64,000 nucleotides of DNA, taken from the NCBI GenBank assembly GCA_024704765.1, contig JAKMXF010000332.1:834792-898791 (forward strand), written 5' to 3'. The notes beneath the pieces are model-generated. The model did not search any database. It was not told the DNA's origin and was given only the letters and a program-made list of their open reading frames with translations. The translations under genes and the position numbers were made by a program. The stretch comes from Oopsacas minuta (taxonomy: Eukaryota; Porifera; Hexactinellida; Lyssacinosida; Leucopsacidae). Positions 48,910 to 58,661 of this stretch are shown one piece after another. Each line of letters starts with the position of its first letter. Position 1 is the stretch's first letter.

Positions 48910-49396
48910 TGTACCAAAATACTTACTGTATAGCTGTACTGTTGACTGTGTGACTTGTCACAAACATTTAGAATCATTAAGTAAAGAAGCCGCATGGACA
49001 GATGTACTAAACAACTAATATGTATCACCAAAACAGAGTTAATTTTACGATATCAACAGTACTAAATGCATTTATCATTCATCTTAGTTAAGGATATGTT
49101 TTCTAAGCAACAAATGAATCCTAGTTAAGATATCTTTGAAATGTACTTGATGAGTATTTAGCAACATTAATGGTGCATAACACCTATTGTTAGGATAGCT
49201 GGATATGGTCCAAGTGGTATTTTTGGTTAGATGACGCCAATACCTACCTTTTTCCTTTTAGAGCTAAGCGGTGCGAATTATAGTTTTCCAGATATACTGT
49301 GTGACCAGGTTTTCGCCCCTTTGGGAACCAGGCCACACCAGGTTTAAATTAACCGTCCTTAATAAGCAATAACTACAAATTACGTAAACTAATATA

Positions 49397-50767
49397 CAGT
49401 GTGTTCGGAAATTATTGGGACTGATTATAAATGTATTCTACTATGAATTCATGACTCGTAGAGATTTCTCGTTTTAACACTAAGTTAAAATACATATAGT
49501 TGAAGAAAAACTAGCATTATTATCACATTCTATCAATAATTAATTTTTTTCCCAGCATTGTCTAAACACAATCTAATTCTTTTGGGCATTGAAGTGCAAA
49601 AGGGACGGAGAAAGTCTGGATCAAATGTTGCCCATATGTCCTGAATTGCCTGTTTTAGTTGGCTTACAGTTTTAGGATGAAGTACAATCAACCTCCTTTT
49701 CAAAACTGCCCACAGATTCTCAATGGGCGCTAGGTCTGGACTATTTGGCGGCCAATCAATTCTAAGGGGGACGAACTCCGTCTTCCACCCCTTAGCTGCT
49801 CTGCCAGTGTGCACAGGACTGTTATCCTCCTGTAAAACCCAGCTATCTCCGTATTTTGCGTTAGCCTCCTCAATAAGACACTCGCGAAGAGTGGAAATAT
49901 ACACCACCTGATTGAAATTTTCTGTGAAAATCCTCAGATGTGTAGTCCCCATTATCGAAATTCCACCCCAAAGATGAACTTTAGATGGATGCCTGAAGGT
50001 TGGCAGATGAACCGTTTGTCCCTTTTTAATCCACATGTTGACTCTTCCAGAGTCAAGCCAAACTGAACATTCATCCGTAAAGAAGGTCTTACTCCAATCA
50101 AAACACTTCATTTCTTTACACCAGGCGATTCTTTTGGAAATATGGAGGTCGGTGAGTGCTGGAACTCGGACAGCCCGCTTGCTGACAAAGTTTTGCCTCT
50201 TTACCTGAGCATGAAGAGTACTTATGGATACAGGAGAGCTCAATCTCGGTAGTATAGAGCGTAGAGAGGTCCTCGGATTGCTTTGATACAAAGCAGCTAT
50301 CCTTCTTTTGTCATTTGCCTTGATTTTTGAAGGCCGACCAGCACCCCTTTTGTGCTGAAAGCTTTTTTGTCTTTTATCAGATTCAAGACACGATATACAG
50401 TCTGCTTAGGTATACTTGTTCGCTGGCAGATATCCACTCCTTTGGTAATTCCTGCATTGTATAGTGTCTCTATTTGATTTCTGCGCTGTTGTTGGGTAGA
50501 GTGCTTGTACATTGTACAAAATATGCGGTCTTAGATGACGGAAATGGGGTCTCGAAATATATATAGGTATATTTGCTTGGAAATCACAATATTTCAGCCA
50601 AACAAACGAAATATTATGTGAAATAGCGAATCTATTGGTTTTCTAACAATTATAGGAAGTGTATATATACAGTAAGGTAAATGGTTGTATAATATGTGCA
50701 TAACCTGATATCCTTTATGGTGATTCAAGTTAATCATGAAAAGTCCCAATAATTTCCGAACATACTG
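49397..50767 (-). mobile_element. Tc1 element B (1,371 bp)
   Basis: Ends read CAGTGTGTTCGGAAATTATT and (reverse complement) CAGTATGTTCGGAAATTATT, flanked by TA at 49395-49396 and 50768-50769. The left arm of the long inverted repeat (around 46700) is the empty site, with one TA. The family is the same as 2328-3702. Confidence 0.95.
49533..50512 (-). pseudogene. Tc1 transposase B with one frameshift
   Basis: Starts MYKHSTQQQRRNQIETLY. The frame breaks in an A run at about 50365, after IKDKKAFS. In the other frame it continues through the hinge HKRGAGRPSKIK and the DD34E core (FFTDECSVW, LQEDNSPVHTG, DLAPIENLW), ending DNAGKKINY. One base separates it from an intact transposase. Protein similarity to element A is clear. 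Confidence 0.92.
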
Positions 50768-51063
50768 TAGTCATAAAAGAATCAATCAACTGACGAAAAC
50801 GTTGATATAACCGCAAGTTTGATTATATTTGCATTCCTATGGTAGTTTGTATAGAAATCATCAGCATTATTTCATTATAATGGCTAATACAATTTTCTCC
50901 ATAGGATTAGTTTTATTTAGGAGATTTTTCTAACTTCTTCGGTTTTCATCGGATTTTTGAGTTCTAAAGTTCTATCAGCTTCTCTCAACGAGTTCTCGAA
51001 CGGTGCATATAATGATTTTTGACCGCATTAACAAGTTGGGGGGTGTCGGATTCTATGGTTCTA

Positions 51064-52225
51064 CCTACTTTCAAAACTAGCACCAATCAGATTCGATGTG
51101 ACATAGAGCTCGTAAATTTTTGGTTCTATACTATAGGTTAATTTTAATTTACATATGAAATCCTTGAAATAGCTAAATTCGGATTCAGCGTACTTGATTA
51201 CCCTATTAAGTCTTTGTAGAACAAGTGTTTTAAACTATTTTACTGTATATTCATAAAAACAGCAATAAATTTGCATATGAAAACATAAGATACGAAATTC
51301 AGATTCAGCGTACGTTCTAACCCTTGATAGCCGTTAGAGGAAGCATGTACGTATATTTTGAGATTTTTTTATTTTGTTTACTTTACATTATTAAATCAAC
51401 AATAAATTTATATATTATTAATCCAAAGTGTGAAAACCATATTTAGCATGTTTGATACTTTCGTGCAGCTTTAATGAATTCTATTACTTCCTTGATAAAC
51501 ATAATACGTACTAGTTATGCGACAATTTCAAAATTGCATACCGTAAATTCTTTCCTTGATAATTGACAAATAAGTAAACAAGCAAACAAACAAACAATTG
51601 GACACTAATAATATAGATTATTTATGTCCACAAAGAATTTGTGTAAAATACTATTTACTGACTCAACTCCACTATAATTTTGAGCACTACACCACCCGTT
51701 ATACAGCTATAGAGGAGGCCTTAAAGGTATGACTGTATATGTAAATTTTAATCACACAAAATGTTACTTAAAATCGAAATGAAGGAGAATATTATTTGCA
51801 TTCATTTTCTATCTAAATGAAGTATACTCCGCTTGATGGAGTTGCCAGTTTATCGGATCATTTGACCAGAAACAGAACCATCCAAATAGTCATTTTACTC
51901 TAGTTAATCAGGTCACCACCTTTATTTCGCTTAATCTGGTCAATTAAGCGCAGTCTACTATATATATATAGTGTTGCAGACTTAAGTATAGTCAAAATTT
52001 CGAAAGATACAAGCTAGAATTATGCAATTATCAAACTTCCTGTCATTCTTTATAAATCTCACGCTTTTTGGTTCAATCCTCCTACCAAATATATAGCTAT
52101 CTCCCGCTTTTTGATAATTAGGGGTTGGCAGCCCTGCGTTCGTGGCGTAAGATATTACTATTGAACCCTAAATGGACGCTCTTTTTTTTAGTTTTTAAAA
52201 TTTTTTTACGCTTCTATTTCAATTA
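51064..52225. other. no gene; pogo-like MITE at 51826-51960
   Basis: A small unit has inverted ends AGTATACTCCGCTTGATGG and (reverse complement) TAGTAGACTGCGCTTAATTG at about 51826-51960. A short TA run follows at 51958-51972. The remainder is AT-rich sequence upstream of RPL39. Confidence 0.45.
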
Positions 52226-52244
52226 GGATCATTACATTTACCAC

Positions 52245-52400
52245 ATGGCTTCTCACAAGTCTCTTCTGATAAAAAAGAAGCTTGCAAAGAAAATTAAACA
52301 GAATCGAACTATCCCCACCTGGATTAGAATGAAAACCGGAAACAAAATACGTTATAATGCTAAGAGAAGGCATTGGCGTAGGACCAAACTTGGCCTTTAG
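52245..52400 (+). CDS. RpL39: ribosomal protein L39 (eL39)
   Basis: A 51-residue protein, exactly the usual length of eukaryotic L39, with the diagnostic core [20 protein letters not shown] and the ending RRTKLGL. It lines the polypeptide exit tunnel of the large cytoplasmic ribosomal subunit. The start is MASHKS, where most animals have MSSHK. The N-terminal third ([15 protein letters not shown]) is more diverged than the core. A pyrimidine-rich TTCAATTAG at about 52218-52226 could be the acceptor of a 5' UTR intron, which would argue against a processed copy. There is no adjacent poly-A tract. It is one of only two clear host genes here. Confidence 0.93.
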   Translation: MASHKSLLIKKKLAKKIKQNRTIPTWIRMKTGNKIRYNAKRRHWRRTKLGL

Positions 52401-53310
52401 ATCCTATAGTATTTGAAATCGATATGATATTCAATTACATTTAGTATTTTTTGTTAGATCTATGATTTCATCTACCATTTATCAGTGATGTAGGAATTAC
52501 TTTATTGCGTTAGTATTATGTACTTCTTGATTCTTGTTCTTTATGGAGTTTATCAAGGAAATTTACAGTGCTTCTCATTTTGGTTTAAATTCACCCGATG
52601 ATATAACGGGGAATATTTTTAGTAACTAAAAAAGGTACTAGACATCGACTACCTAATATCCAGATCGTTACCAACTTTGATTTGAACTCCAGTTTTATTA
52701 CCCTACTTGTTCATAGTGAGGATAGTATAACTTATCATGCCTCTTTATTCTTACCAAAATGAATTATCTACTATTTTGTAGATTACAGTCACGCTTCGCT
52801 TACTTTGTGCACACAATATAAACACCACTTATCCGAAAGCGCCCTGCTGCCAAGTATAGGAAGCAGGATGCTTTCGGACAAGAGGACAAAATTTATGATT
52901 TTACCATAACTGTGGCGTGTAAGTACGCAACAGTTTCATAAAATCACAAATTCGTGACCGATATTAATTCCCCATATAGATAGACAGTAACTGTTTAGGC
53001 TGTTTTTGTATTGCAGTAACTGCTCGAATTTACCAGAATAAATGTATCATCATAGCCTACTCGACAAAAGGCCTTAAAGTAACTGATGGATATTATACCA
53101 GGTGTGCGTTACTCGATCATTTTATTAATTAACCACAATCTTATTTCATTTTCCACTTTTTATGAATAATCGTAACTTTTGAACATGATTCGTAATGTAT
53201 ATAATTAAAATATTCATTTATATTGATTGTCGATCTTACCTCTTCAAATATGTCTCTTCCCTCCATATTATCAATTACATTTTCATGTGTGTTAGCAATA
53301 AACCATTTAC
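52401..53310. other. no gene recognised downstream of RPL39
   Basis: AT-rich sequence. No canonical AATAAA was noted close to the RPL39 stop. An imperfect inverted pair around a CTTTCGGA/TCCGAAAG core lies at about 52833-52880. Confidence 0.35.
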
Positions 53311-53313
53311 TCA

Positions 53314-53958
53314 ATGCCAAGCAGTTGTTCCGCCCCTGATTGCAAAGTTACTACTAAAAGATGAGCATCTCCCTGTATTATTTCAATTGCCCCTCAAGCC
53401 TGATGGCCTCAGACACACCTGGCTGCGAGCTCTAATAGGGAAGATATTGGTAATCTGAAAGCCGTCAATGTTTGTGTGAAGCATTTTAGAGAGGGATATG
53501 TTGAGTTCACTCATAAAGTCCCAAACCGAGACGGTACTTATCGTGAAATTCCACGGGGTCACTTCAAGCTGAAATATGGAGCAGTTACAGCTTCGCTACC
53601 AGGATGTCCAGCATACTATTCGACTTATTCTTTTACCAAGCGTAGCCGAATCTCTTTTGAATCCAAAGATGATGAACTCTTGTATAAAGCTTTGAATCTC
53701 AGTTTGAGTTCAGAGATAACGGAGAACGAAAGGTTCTTGATCAAGAATTTCAGGATTTACAAGACAAGTTACCCTTCATTTCTTTATCTAAAATTTTGGT
53801 CAACAGGGTATGATAACGAACGTACGCTAATAGTCATGCGCCATGCGTTAGATAAGGTCAATATTCTTGCTCATGTGTTCTTAAAAGGGTACAACTATAG
53901 TATTGTACCGGAAGGTGATTCCCTTTTAATCGACACTAGGGGTTGTTTGAAGTCATAG
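53314..53958 (+). pseudogene. THAP-domain protein, frameshifted
   Basis: The start MPSSCSAPDCKVTTKR supplies the first two cysteines of a C2-CH THAP zinc finger and is followed by a stop. The finger continues in a second frame (FQLPLKPDGLRHTWLRALIG) and a third (AVNVCVKHFREGY), which gives the last C and H. The C-terminal end of the domain (FKLKYGAVTASLPGCPAYYS) runs into 100 further residues without a recognised domain (to TRGCLKS). Two indels, near 53360 and 53445, break the DNA-binding domain. THAP fingers occur in host regulators and in several transposases; no ends were found, so which applies is open. Confidence 0.75.
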
Positions 53959-53960
53959 AG

Positions 53961-55080
53961 CTCGTGGAATAATGAACAGAGAGGTTTAGAACACTAAATC
54001 GGACTAAATTTGACTAAGTTATAACATTTACTATATAAGCCAAAGTATATGGGAATGTATTGCAATAACTGAATGAAGCCAAATTATACGATATATGTTG
54101 TTTGTATTCACTTTGCTTACGCATCCTATTCTCACACGTTCAACATTTCTATTAGTTTGTATTTTATGTTTTACAGGATTAAAATCTTATGGTTTACTGT
54201 TTGCATTATAACAAATCCTGGTCCGCGTCCAGTAGTATTTGTCCGAAAAATGAAGTGGGGGACGCTCCTAAACCTATTAATAGGCCAGGGCATTCCGTCT
54301 GGGCCCCCAGCACACCCCTGATACTATACTACGTCCATGACTAATCACTATATTCAAGAGAAGTACCCATATCTTAAGCACGCTGTTCCCTCTAATTTTC
54401 TGGGGAAATATGATGGGGATGCTGTCAAAATTCCAGGGGGTACAACCTAAATCCGGTGAAACAGGCTAAAATATTTACATTTCAGGCAATTATCCTGGTG
54501 ATCAAACATTTTCTAGCGAAATACTGGGATTGTTTGGTCTAAAAATGAGAACAACACGGGATAACTGTCACGCTTTAACTGGCCCGATGACTTTGGCGTG
54601 ACATAACCCTGTAACTCTGATTAAACGAACTAAACACGATGCAATTTTGTTGCGTGCGAGACATTTAGGTGAGATAACATAATGTTGAGGGTAAGATGCG
54701 ATCGAGTGGGAGCTGAAATTTTAGTTTGTAATTTGAGCTAAATATTGCAGTGAATTCATATCTGCCACGCACTCTTTCAAAATTAACCCTTAGTTATGCA
54801 ACATATCTTTATTTACACAACAACTACATTTATCTAGGTTTTAGTTTAAAAGGCTAATAAATAGGGTCTATATTCTTAGTAATATATATATATATATATT
54901 GCTACATAAAAAACAACTTAATAAATAGTGAATTAACCCTTGTGAAAGTGTTCAGATTATCTAGTGACTGGGTGTCTGTAGCGGTTACAATTCGGATTAT
55001 GGGTGATACCTAGTACACTATGACTATATTGATGCATATGCTACCAACATTCTAAGAAAATATTTATTTTGATGAAGTAT
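53961..55080. other. no gene; simple TA repeat
   Basis: Holds a fragment of the 48485-type MITE at about 54638 and a (TA)n run at 54883-54899. No supported coding sequence. Confidence 0.4.
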
Positions 55081-55794
55081 ACAGATACTGATTTATATTA
55101 CTGGATATAAATCTCTAATTCCTCTTAGAATAAATCTAAAAATATTTTTCTTATGTCTTCTCCGCCAAGAAGCCTCTATGAGATGGGTCTCAAGTAATTC
55201 AGGATTTGTTGTCTGTCCTCTTTTTACACCTCCCTAACTCCCTTCTATCTTATGGGTGTGTACATGAGTCACTGGGTCTACGAAATCCTTGGAATGATTA
55301 ATTGTGTAATGGGTATATTCAGAGTGACTTAATATATTGTAGGAAGCCCACTCATCAGAATAAATTATTGTTGTGGATGAATGAACCTTTGAATAACACT
55401 GGACAACATTTTGCAACTTATTTTTTATTCCTTGCTCGTTTCAAGTTTACCTAGACTAATATGGCCATGCTGAATCCAAATCTGGCCTTAGATTTTTTCT
55501 AACACGTCACGTTTTTGAGATATGACATATGCACACAACCACCCGTAATTGTCATTTTGGCTAATTTTGGCTGTGCAGAACAAAACATTACATGTAATAA
55601 ACACAGTGATTGCTAGTGAAAATAACAGAATTATCATTTTGCACAATTTAACACAACCCAGGATGATTAAACCAGACAAAAATAACATTGTGTCCTCTCA
55701 AAAGTGATTTATACACTTGCTCTTTCGAGCATGTTCAGTGTCAGTTTCACGCTGGAGAAACCAGCAGTAGTCCCCCATCATGTTTGGGTTAAAT

Positions 55795-55833
55795 CGACCT
55801 CTATACCGCGATTCCATCACGGTATAGAGGTCG
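55795..55833. repeat. 14-bp perfect inverted repeat at a deletion junction
   Basis: CGACCTCTATACCG and CGGTATAGAGGTCG flank an 11-nt spacer. One arm is the normal coding sequence for RYRGR in the C-terminal remnant. The other is an inverted extra copy that abuts the N-terminal remnant at NIAGF. Confidence 0.85.
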
Positions 55834-56152
55834 AAAATCCAGCAATATTTGTTGTGCAAAAATAACAATCCGACGTATGGTTTTTAGGTTCTCGCCAAAT
55901 CATAGGTACCGCAAATGGCATGGATTTCTTCTTTCCATTAAGCCATTGGATTAGACTGGCATAGCAAACGGTACAGCAGATGTGAGGTGCCCAGTTCTTG
56001 TCTTGGTCACCAATTTTGCAACCAAAGTAATACTTGTAGCCAATCTTGACACGATTGGCAATATTTCTTCGCTGGGGCTTCAGCGTAAATTTTCCACAAA
56101 TATAGCAGAAGTTATCTGGGTGGTTCGTGCATTGTCTTCTGCTCGTATTCAT
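55817..56152 (-). CDS. zinc-module-only derivative of the CAC-end transposase (111 aa)
   Basis: Starts MNTSRRQCTNHPDNFCYICG and keeps all three cysteine pairs of the N-terminal module, with IGDQDKNWAPH between them and DCYFC at the end. It runs out at NIAGFSTSIP where the internal deletion begins. The catalytic part is gone; only ESRYRGRFNPNMMGDYCW and a short tail remain downstream (about 55830-55690) in another reading context. If translated it would be a possible DNA-binding domain without catalysis, a form that could compete with full transposase. That role is speculation. The ORF itself is unbroken. Confidence 0.6.
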   Translation of the reverse strand: MNTSRRQCTNHPDNFCYICGKFTLKPQRRNIANRVKIGYKYYFGCKIGDQDKNWAPHICCTVCYASLIQWLNGKKKSMPFAVPMIWREPKNHTSDCYFCTTNIAGFSTSIP

Positions 56153-56737
56153 TGTAAACAAAAAGCTTAAATACACAATCAGTTACAAACTAAAAATTCT
56201 GTAAAACAGTAATGTTGTTGGTTTATCGATACAGTCTACAATCCACCCGCAAGTAGGCTAAATAACCCCTCCTTATAGCCATGGCCAAGAACACTCAAGA
56301 ATGCATTAATTGTCAAAAGATAGAACATTACATTTACAAAATAATGTTAATATTAACCGTACATAATATGCATTGTTGACCAACAATTCGCTGGGAAAGA
56401 AAATTGTACAATAGGCCTAACTTGTCTGTATAGTACCTTATAGTATAGTACCAATCAATGCAAAATCCGAATTTCGTGAATTTTCATAACTTGAAATCCT
56501 GACGTGATAGACCAATTCTGATTTCAGATTTGGAATCAGCATCCCAAAGTTAGTCTAGGTAATATATTTTCATTTGAGGAATAAATTTGATGTTGCCCAG
56601 TGTAATTGGCGGAAGAGTGGTTGTTGAGCGATCAGGTACAGTAACCATGATTATATCATCTGTATCCCTCTCAACCATCCCGCATACCCACTGGCTAGTC
56701 AACAGTCTACCTCTATTACAAGCAAAGCAACATTAAA

Positions 56738-58500
56738 AAGCGAACTTATTCCGAAGACTATTTAAAACTTGGATTTACGAGTATCAACAGTCGTGGTATT
56801 GTAAAGCCGCCACAATGTGTAATTTGTTTCGAGTATTGTCAGCTGAATCTATGAAACCATTCCAGCTAAAAAGACATTTTGAAAAGGAACATCCCTATTA
56901 TAAGGATAAAGTTCTTTCTTTCTTCAACAAAAGGTGGACACTGTAAAGAGGACTAAGCTCGGTGCTACTGGTGATTTTCATACTACTTCAAAATCAGCTC
57001 TAGAAGCCTCTTATATTGTATCATTACGGATTGCGAAAGTAAAGAAACCTCATACAATTGGAGAAGAATTGATACTCCCATGCACAAAAGGCATTGTACG
57101 CTTTATGATTGGCACTGATGCAAAGAGAAAACTTAATAAAATATCTTTGTCCGATAACACTGTGCAGCGTCGAATTATGGATCTTTCTGAGGATATTAAG
57201 AATCAGGTTGTGGGAGAGATTAAAGAATCCCTCTCAGGATGGTTTAGCCTACAGATGGTGCATCATGTGCTCAACTCCTTGTTTTCGTACGGTACATCTA
57301 TAAATCGGATTTTAAAGATGAATTTTGATTTTGTGAACAAATTGACTAGCAAACACGTGGAATCGATATTTACAATAAATTAAATTCCTTTATCGAACGT
57401 GAAGGCCTTATATATGAAAAATTATTACCTATTTGCACAGATGGTGCTCCAGCAATGCTTAATTGTCGTTCTGGATTCATAAAGCACATAAAAGAATCTG
57501 CACCGTATGTTACAGGAACTCACTGTATGATACATAGAGAAGCATTGGCATCAAGGACTTTGCCAGATGCACTGAAATGTGTTTCACAAGTTTCCATCAA
57601 AATTGTAAATTACATTAAATCAACTGCTCTGAATACACGGCTTTTCGGCAATCTTTGCCTTGATAGGGATGCGACGCACATAACGGTTTGTACCAAACAA
57701 AGGTTCGTTGGTTGTTAAAGGGAAATGTACTTAAGCGTCTTCTTGATTTGCATGTAGAGTTAATGAGTTTTTCAAAATACAAAATAAAGAAGACTATAGC
57801 ACTATTTAACGATAATTCTTGGCTCCTGACCCTCTCTTCTCTCGCTGATATCTTCAAAAAGCTAAATATCCTCAACCTTTCATTACAAGGAAGAGAAAGT
57901 TACATTATGGATTTTGTGGAGAAGCTAACTGCTTTCCAAAGTATTCTCGACCTGTGGATAAGGAAAATCGAAGATGGGAGAATGGGCATGTTTTCTAGGG
58001 TCACAAATTTGATTGAAATCCATGATTATCGATTACCTGAAGAGTTGAGAGATGCAATTATTTTACACCTCAAAGCTATGAACGATGATTTTACGCGATA
58101 TTTCCCAGAAATTAGGAAATCAGACTATAATTTAGTTCGAAACCCTTTTATGCAAAAAGTGGAAGATTGTATTACCGATGTTCAGGATGATGCCCTAGAG
58201 GAATTTATAAATTTGATTGATGACTCGGGAGCAAAGGTTGTATTTTCAACGATGAGTGTTCCACAGTTTTGGTGTTCCATGTTACACACCTATCCATTGA
58301 TATCACAAATCGCAATTAAGGCACTACTACCATTTCCTTCTACCTACTTAAGTGAAACAGGTTTCTCCAGTCTACTAATAATTAAAACGAAAATTGAAAT
58401 AGATTGGATGTTGAACATGATTTAAGATGCTGTCTTTCTAAAACCCGAGCCAAGGATTTCTCAACTTGTTGAAAAAAAAACTTTCAATCCTCACATTAAG
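56738..58500 (+). pseudogene. ZBED5/SCAND3-like hAT transposase, frameshifted
   Basis: The N-terminal BED finger is split over two frames: KKRTYSEDYLKLGFTSINSR then PPQCVICF, then KPFQLKRHFEKEHPYYKDK. Next come LSDNTVQRRIMDLSEDIKNQ, a broken first-aspartate region, LLPICTDGAPAMLNCRSGF (second D), YVTGTHCMIHREALASR, VRWLLKGNVLKRLLDLHVEL and the C-terminal domain FPSTYLSETGFSSLLIIKTK. Frame changes lie at about 56820, 56935, 57250, 57390 and 57670. The 245-codon piece 57688-58425 is the longest intact part. Confidence 0.88.
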
Positions 58501-58661
58501 CATATAAATGAAAATTTCATTCATAATTATGTATGTATGATTATCTGTAATATTAAGTATAAGCTCTAATATTTAATTTCGTATTGTTATTATGAGGGGG
58601 CGTGAGTATTTCCCACATCAATAAGAGGGGGGCGTAAGCTACAACAGGTTGAAAACCCCTG
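56738..58661 (+). mobile_element. ZBED5-like hAT element, 5' truncated
   Basis: The right end is recognisable: its reverse complement reads CAGGGGTTTTCAACCTGTTG and ends at 58661, the type of end I associate with ZBED5/Buster-like hATs. The left end is absent because the sequence begins inside the coding region at a junction with Merlin sequence, so no target duplication can be read. Confidence 0.7.

Larger units (their letters stand above)
46423..51063. repeat. long inverted repeat (arms of about 580 bp)
   Basis: The left arm is 46423-47001. The right arm is 51063-50768 plus 49396-49098 and is split by a Tc1 element. The outer edges share ATAGAATCCGACACCCCCCA. The inner edges share ATTCATTTGTTGCTTAGAAA. 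The 2.1-kb interior holds a pogo-like MITE, half of a Merlin transposase and a hairpin MITE. No coding sequence was seen in the arms. It may be a foldback-type element or an inverted duplication. Confidence 0.85.
55397..56602 (-). mobile_element. CAC-end transposon, copy 3 (1,206 bp), internally deleted, TAA duplication
   Basis: The left end is CACTGGACAACATTTTGC. The reverse complement of the right end is CACTGGGCAACATCAAATT. Subterminal TTACCTAGACTAA...CCAAATCTG words occur inverted at both ends. TAA is duplicated at 55394-55396 and 56603-56605. It is inserted in a Merlin transposase whose frame closes after excision, so the boundaries are firm. Confidence 0.9.
55085..56735 (-). pseudogene. 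Merlin transposase, DDE half, split by a CAC-end element
   Basis: Upstream piece (about 56735-56606): KYNRGR-like ACNRGRLLTSQWVCGMVERD then VPDRSTTTLPPI. Downstream piece (55396-55085): TTIIYSDEWASYNILSHSEY then INHSKDFVDPVTHVHTHKIE and an arginine-rich tail. These are the ISXO2-like DDE blocks of Merlin elements. Removing 55397-56602 and one TAA joins them as LPPIIQRFIHP, followed by a separate 1-nt frameshift before TTIIYSDEW. A stop lies in the tail near 55235. The N-terminal half is missing at a junction with the hAT sequence at about 56738. Confidence 0.85.
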
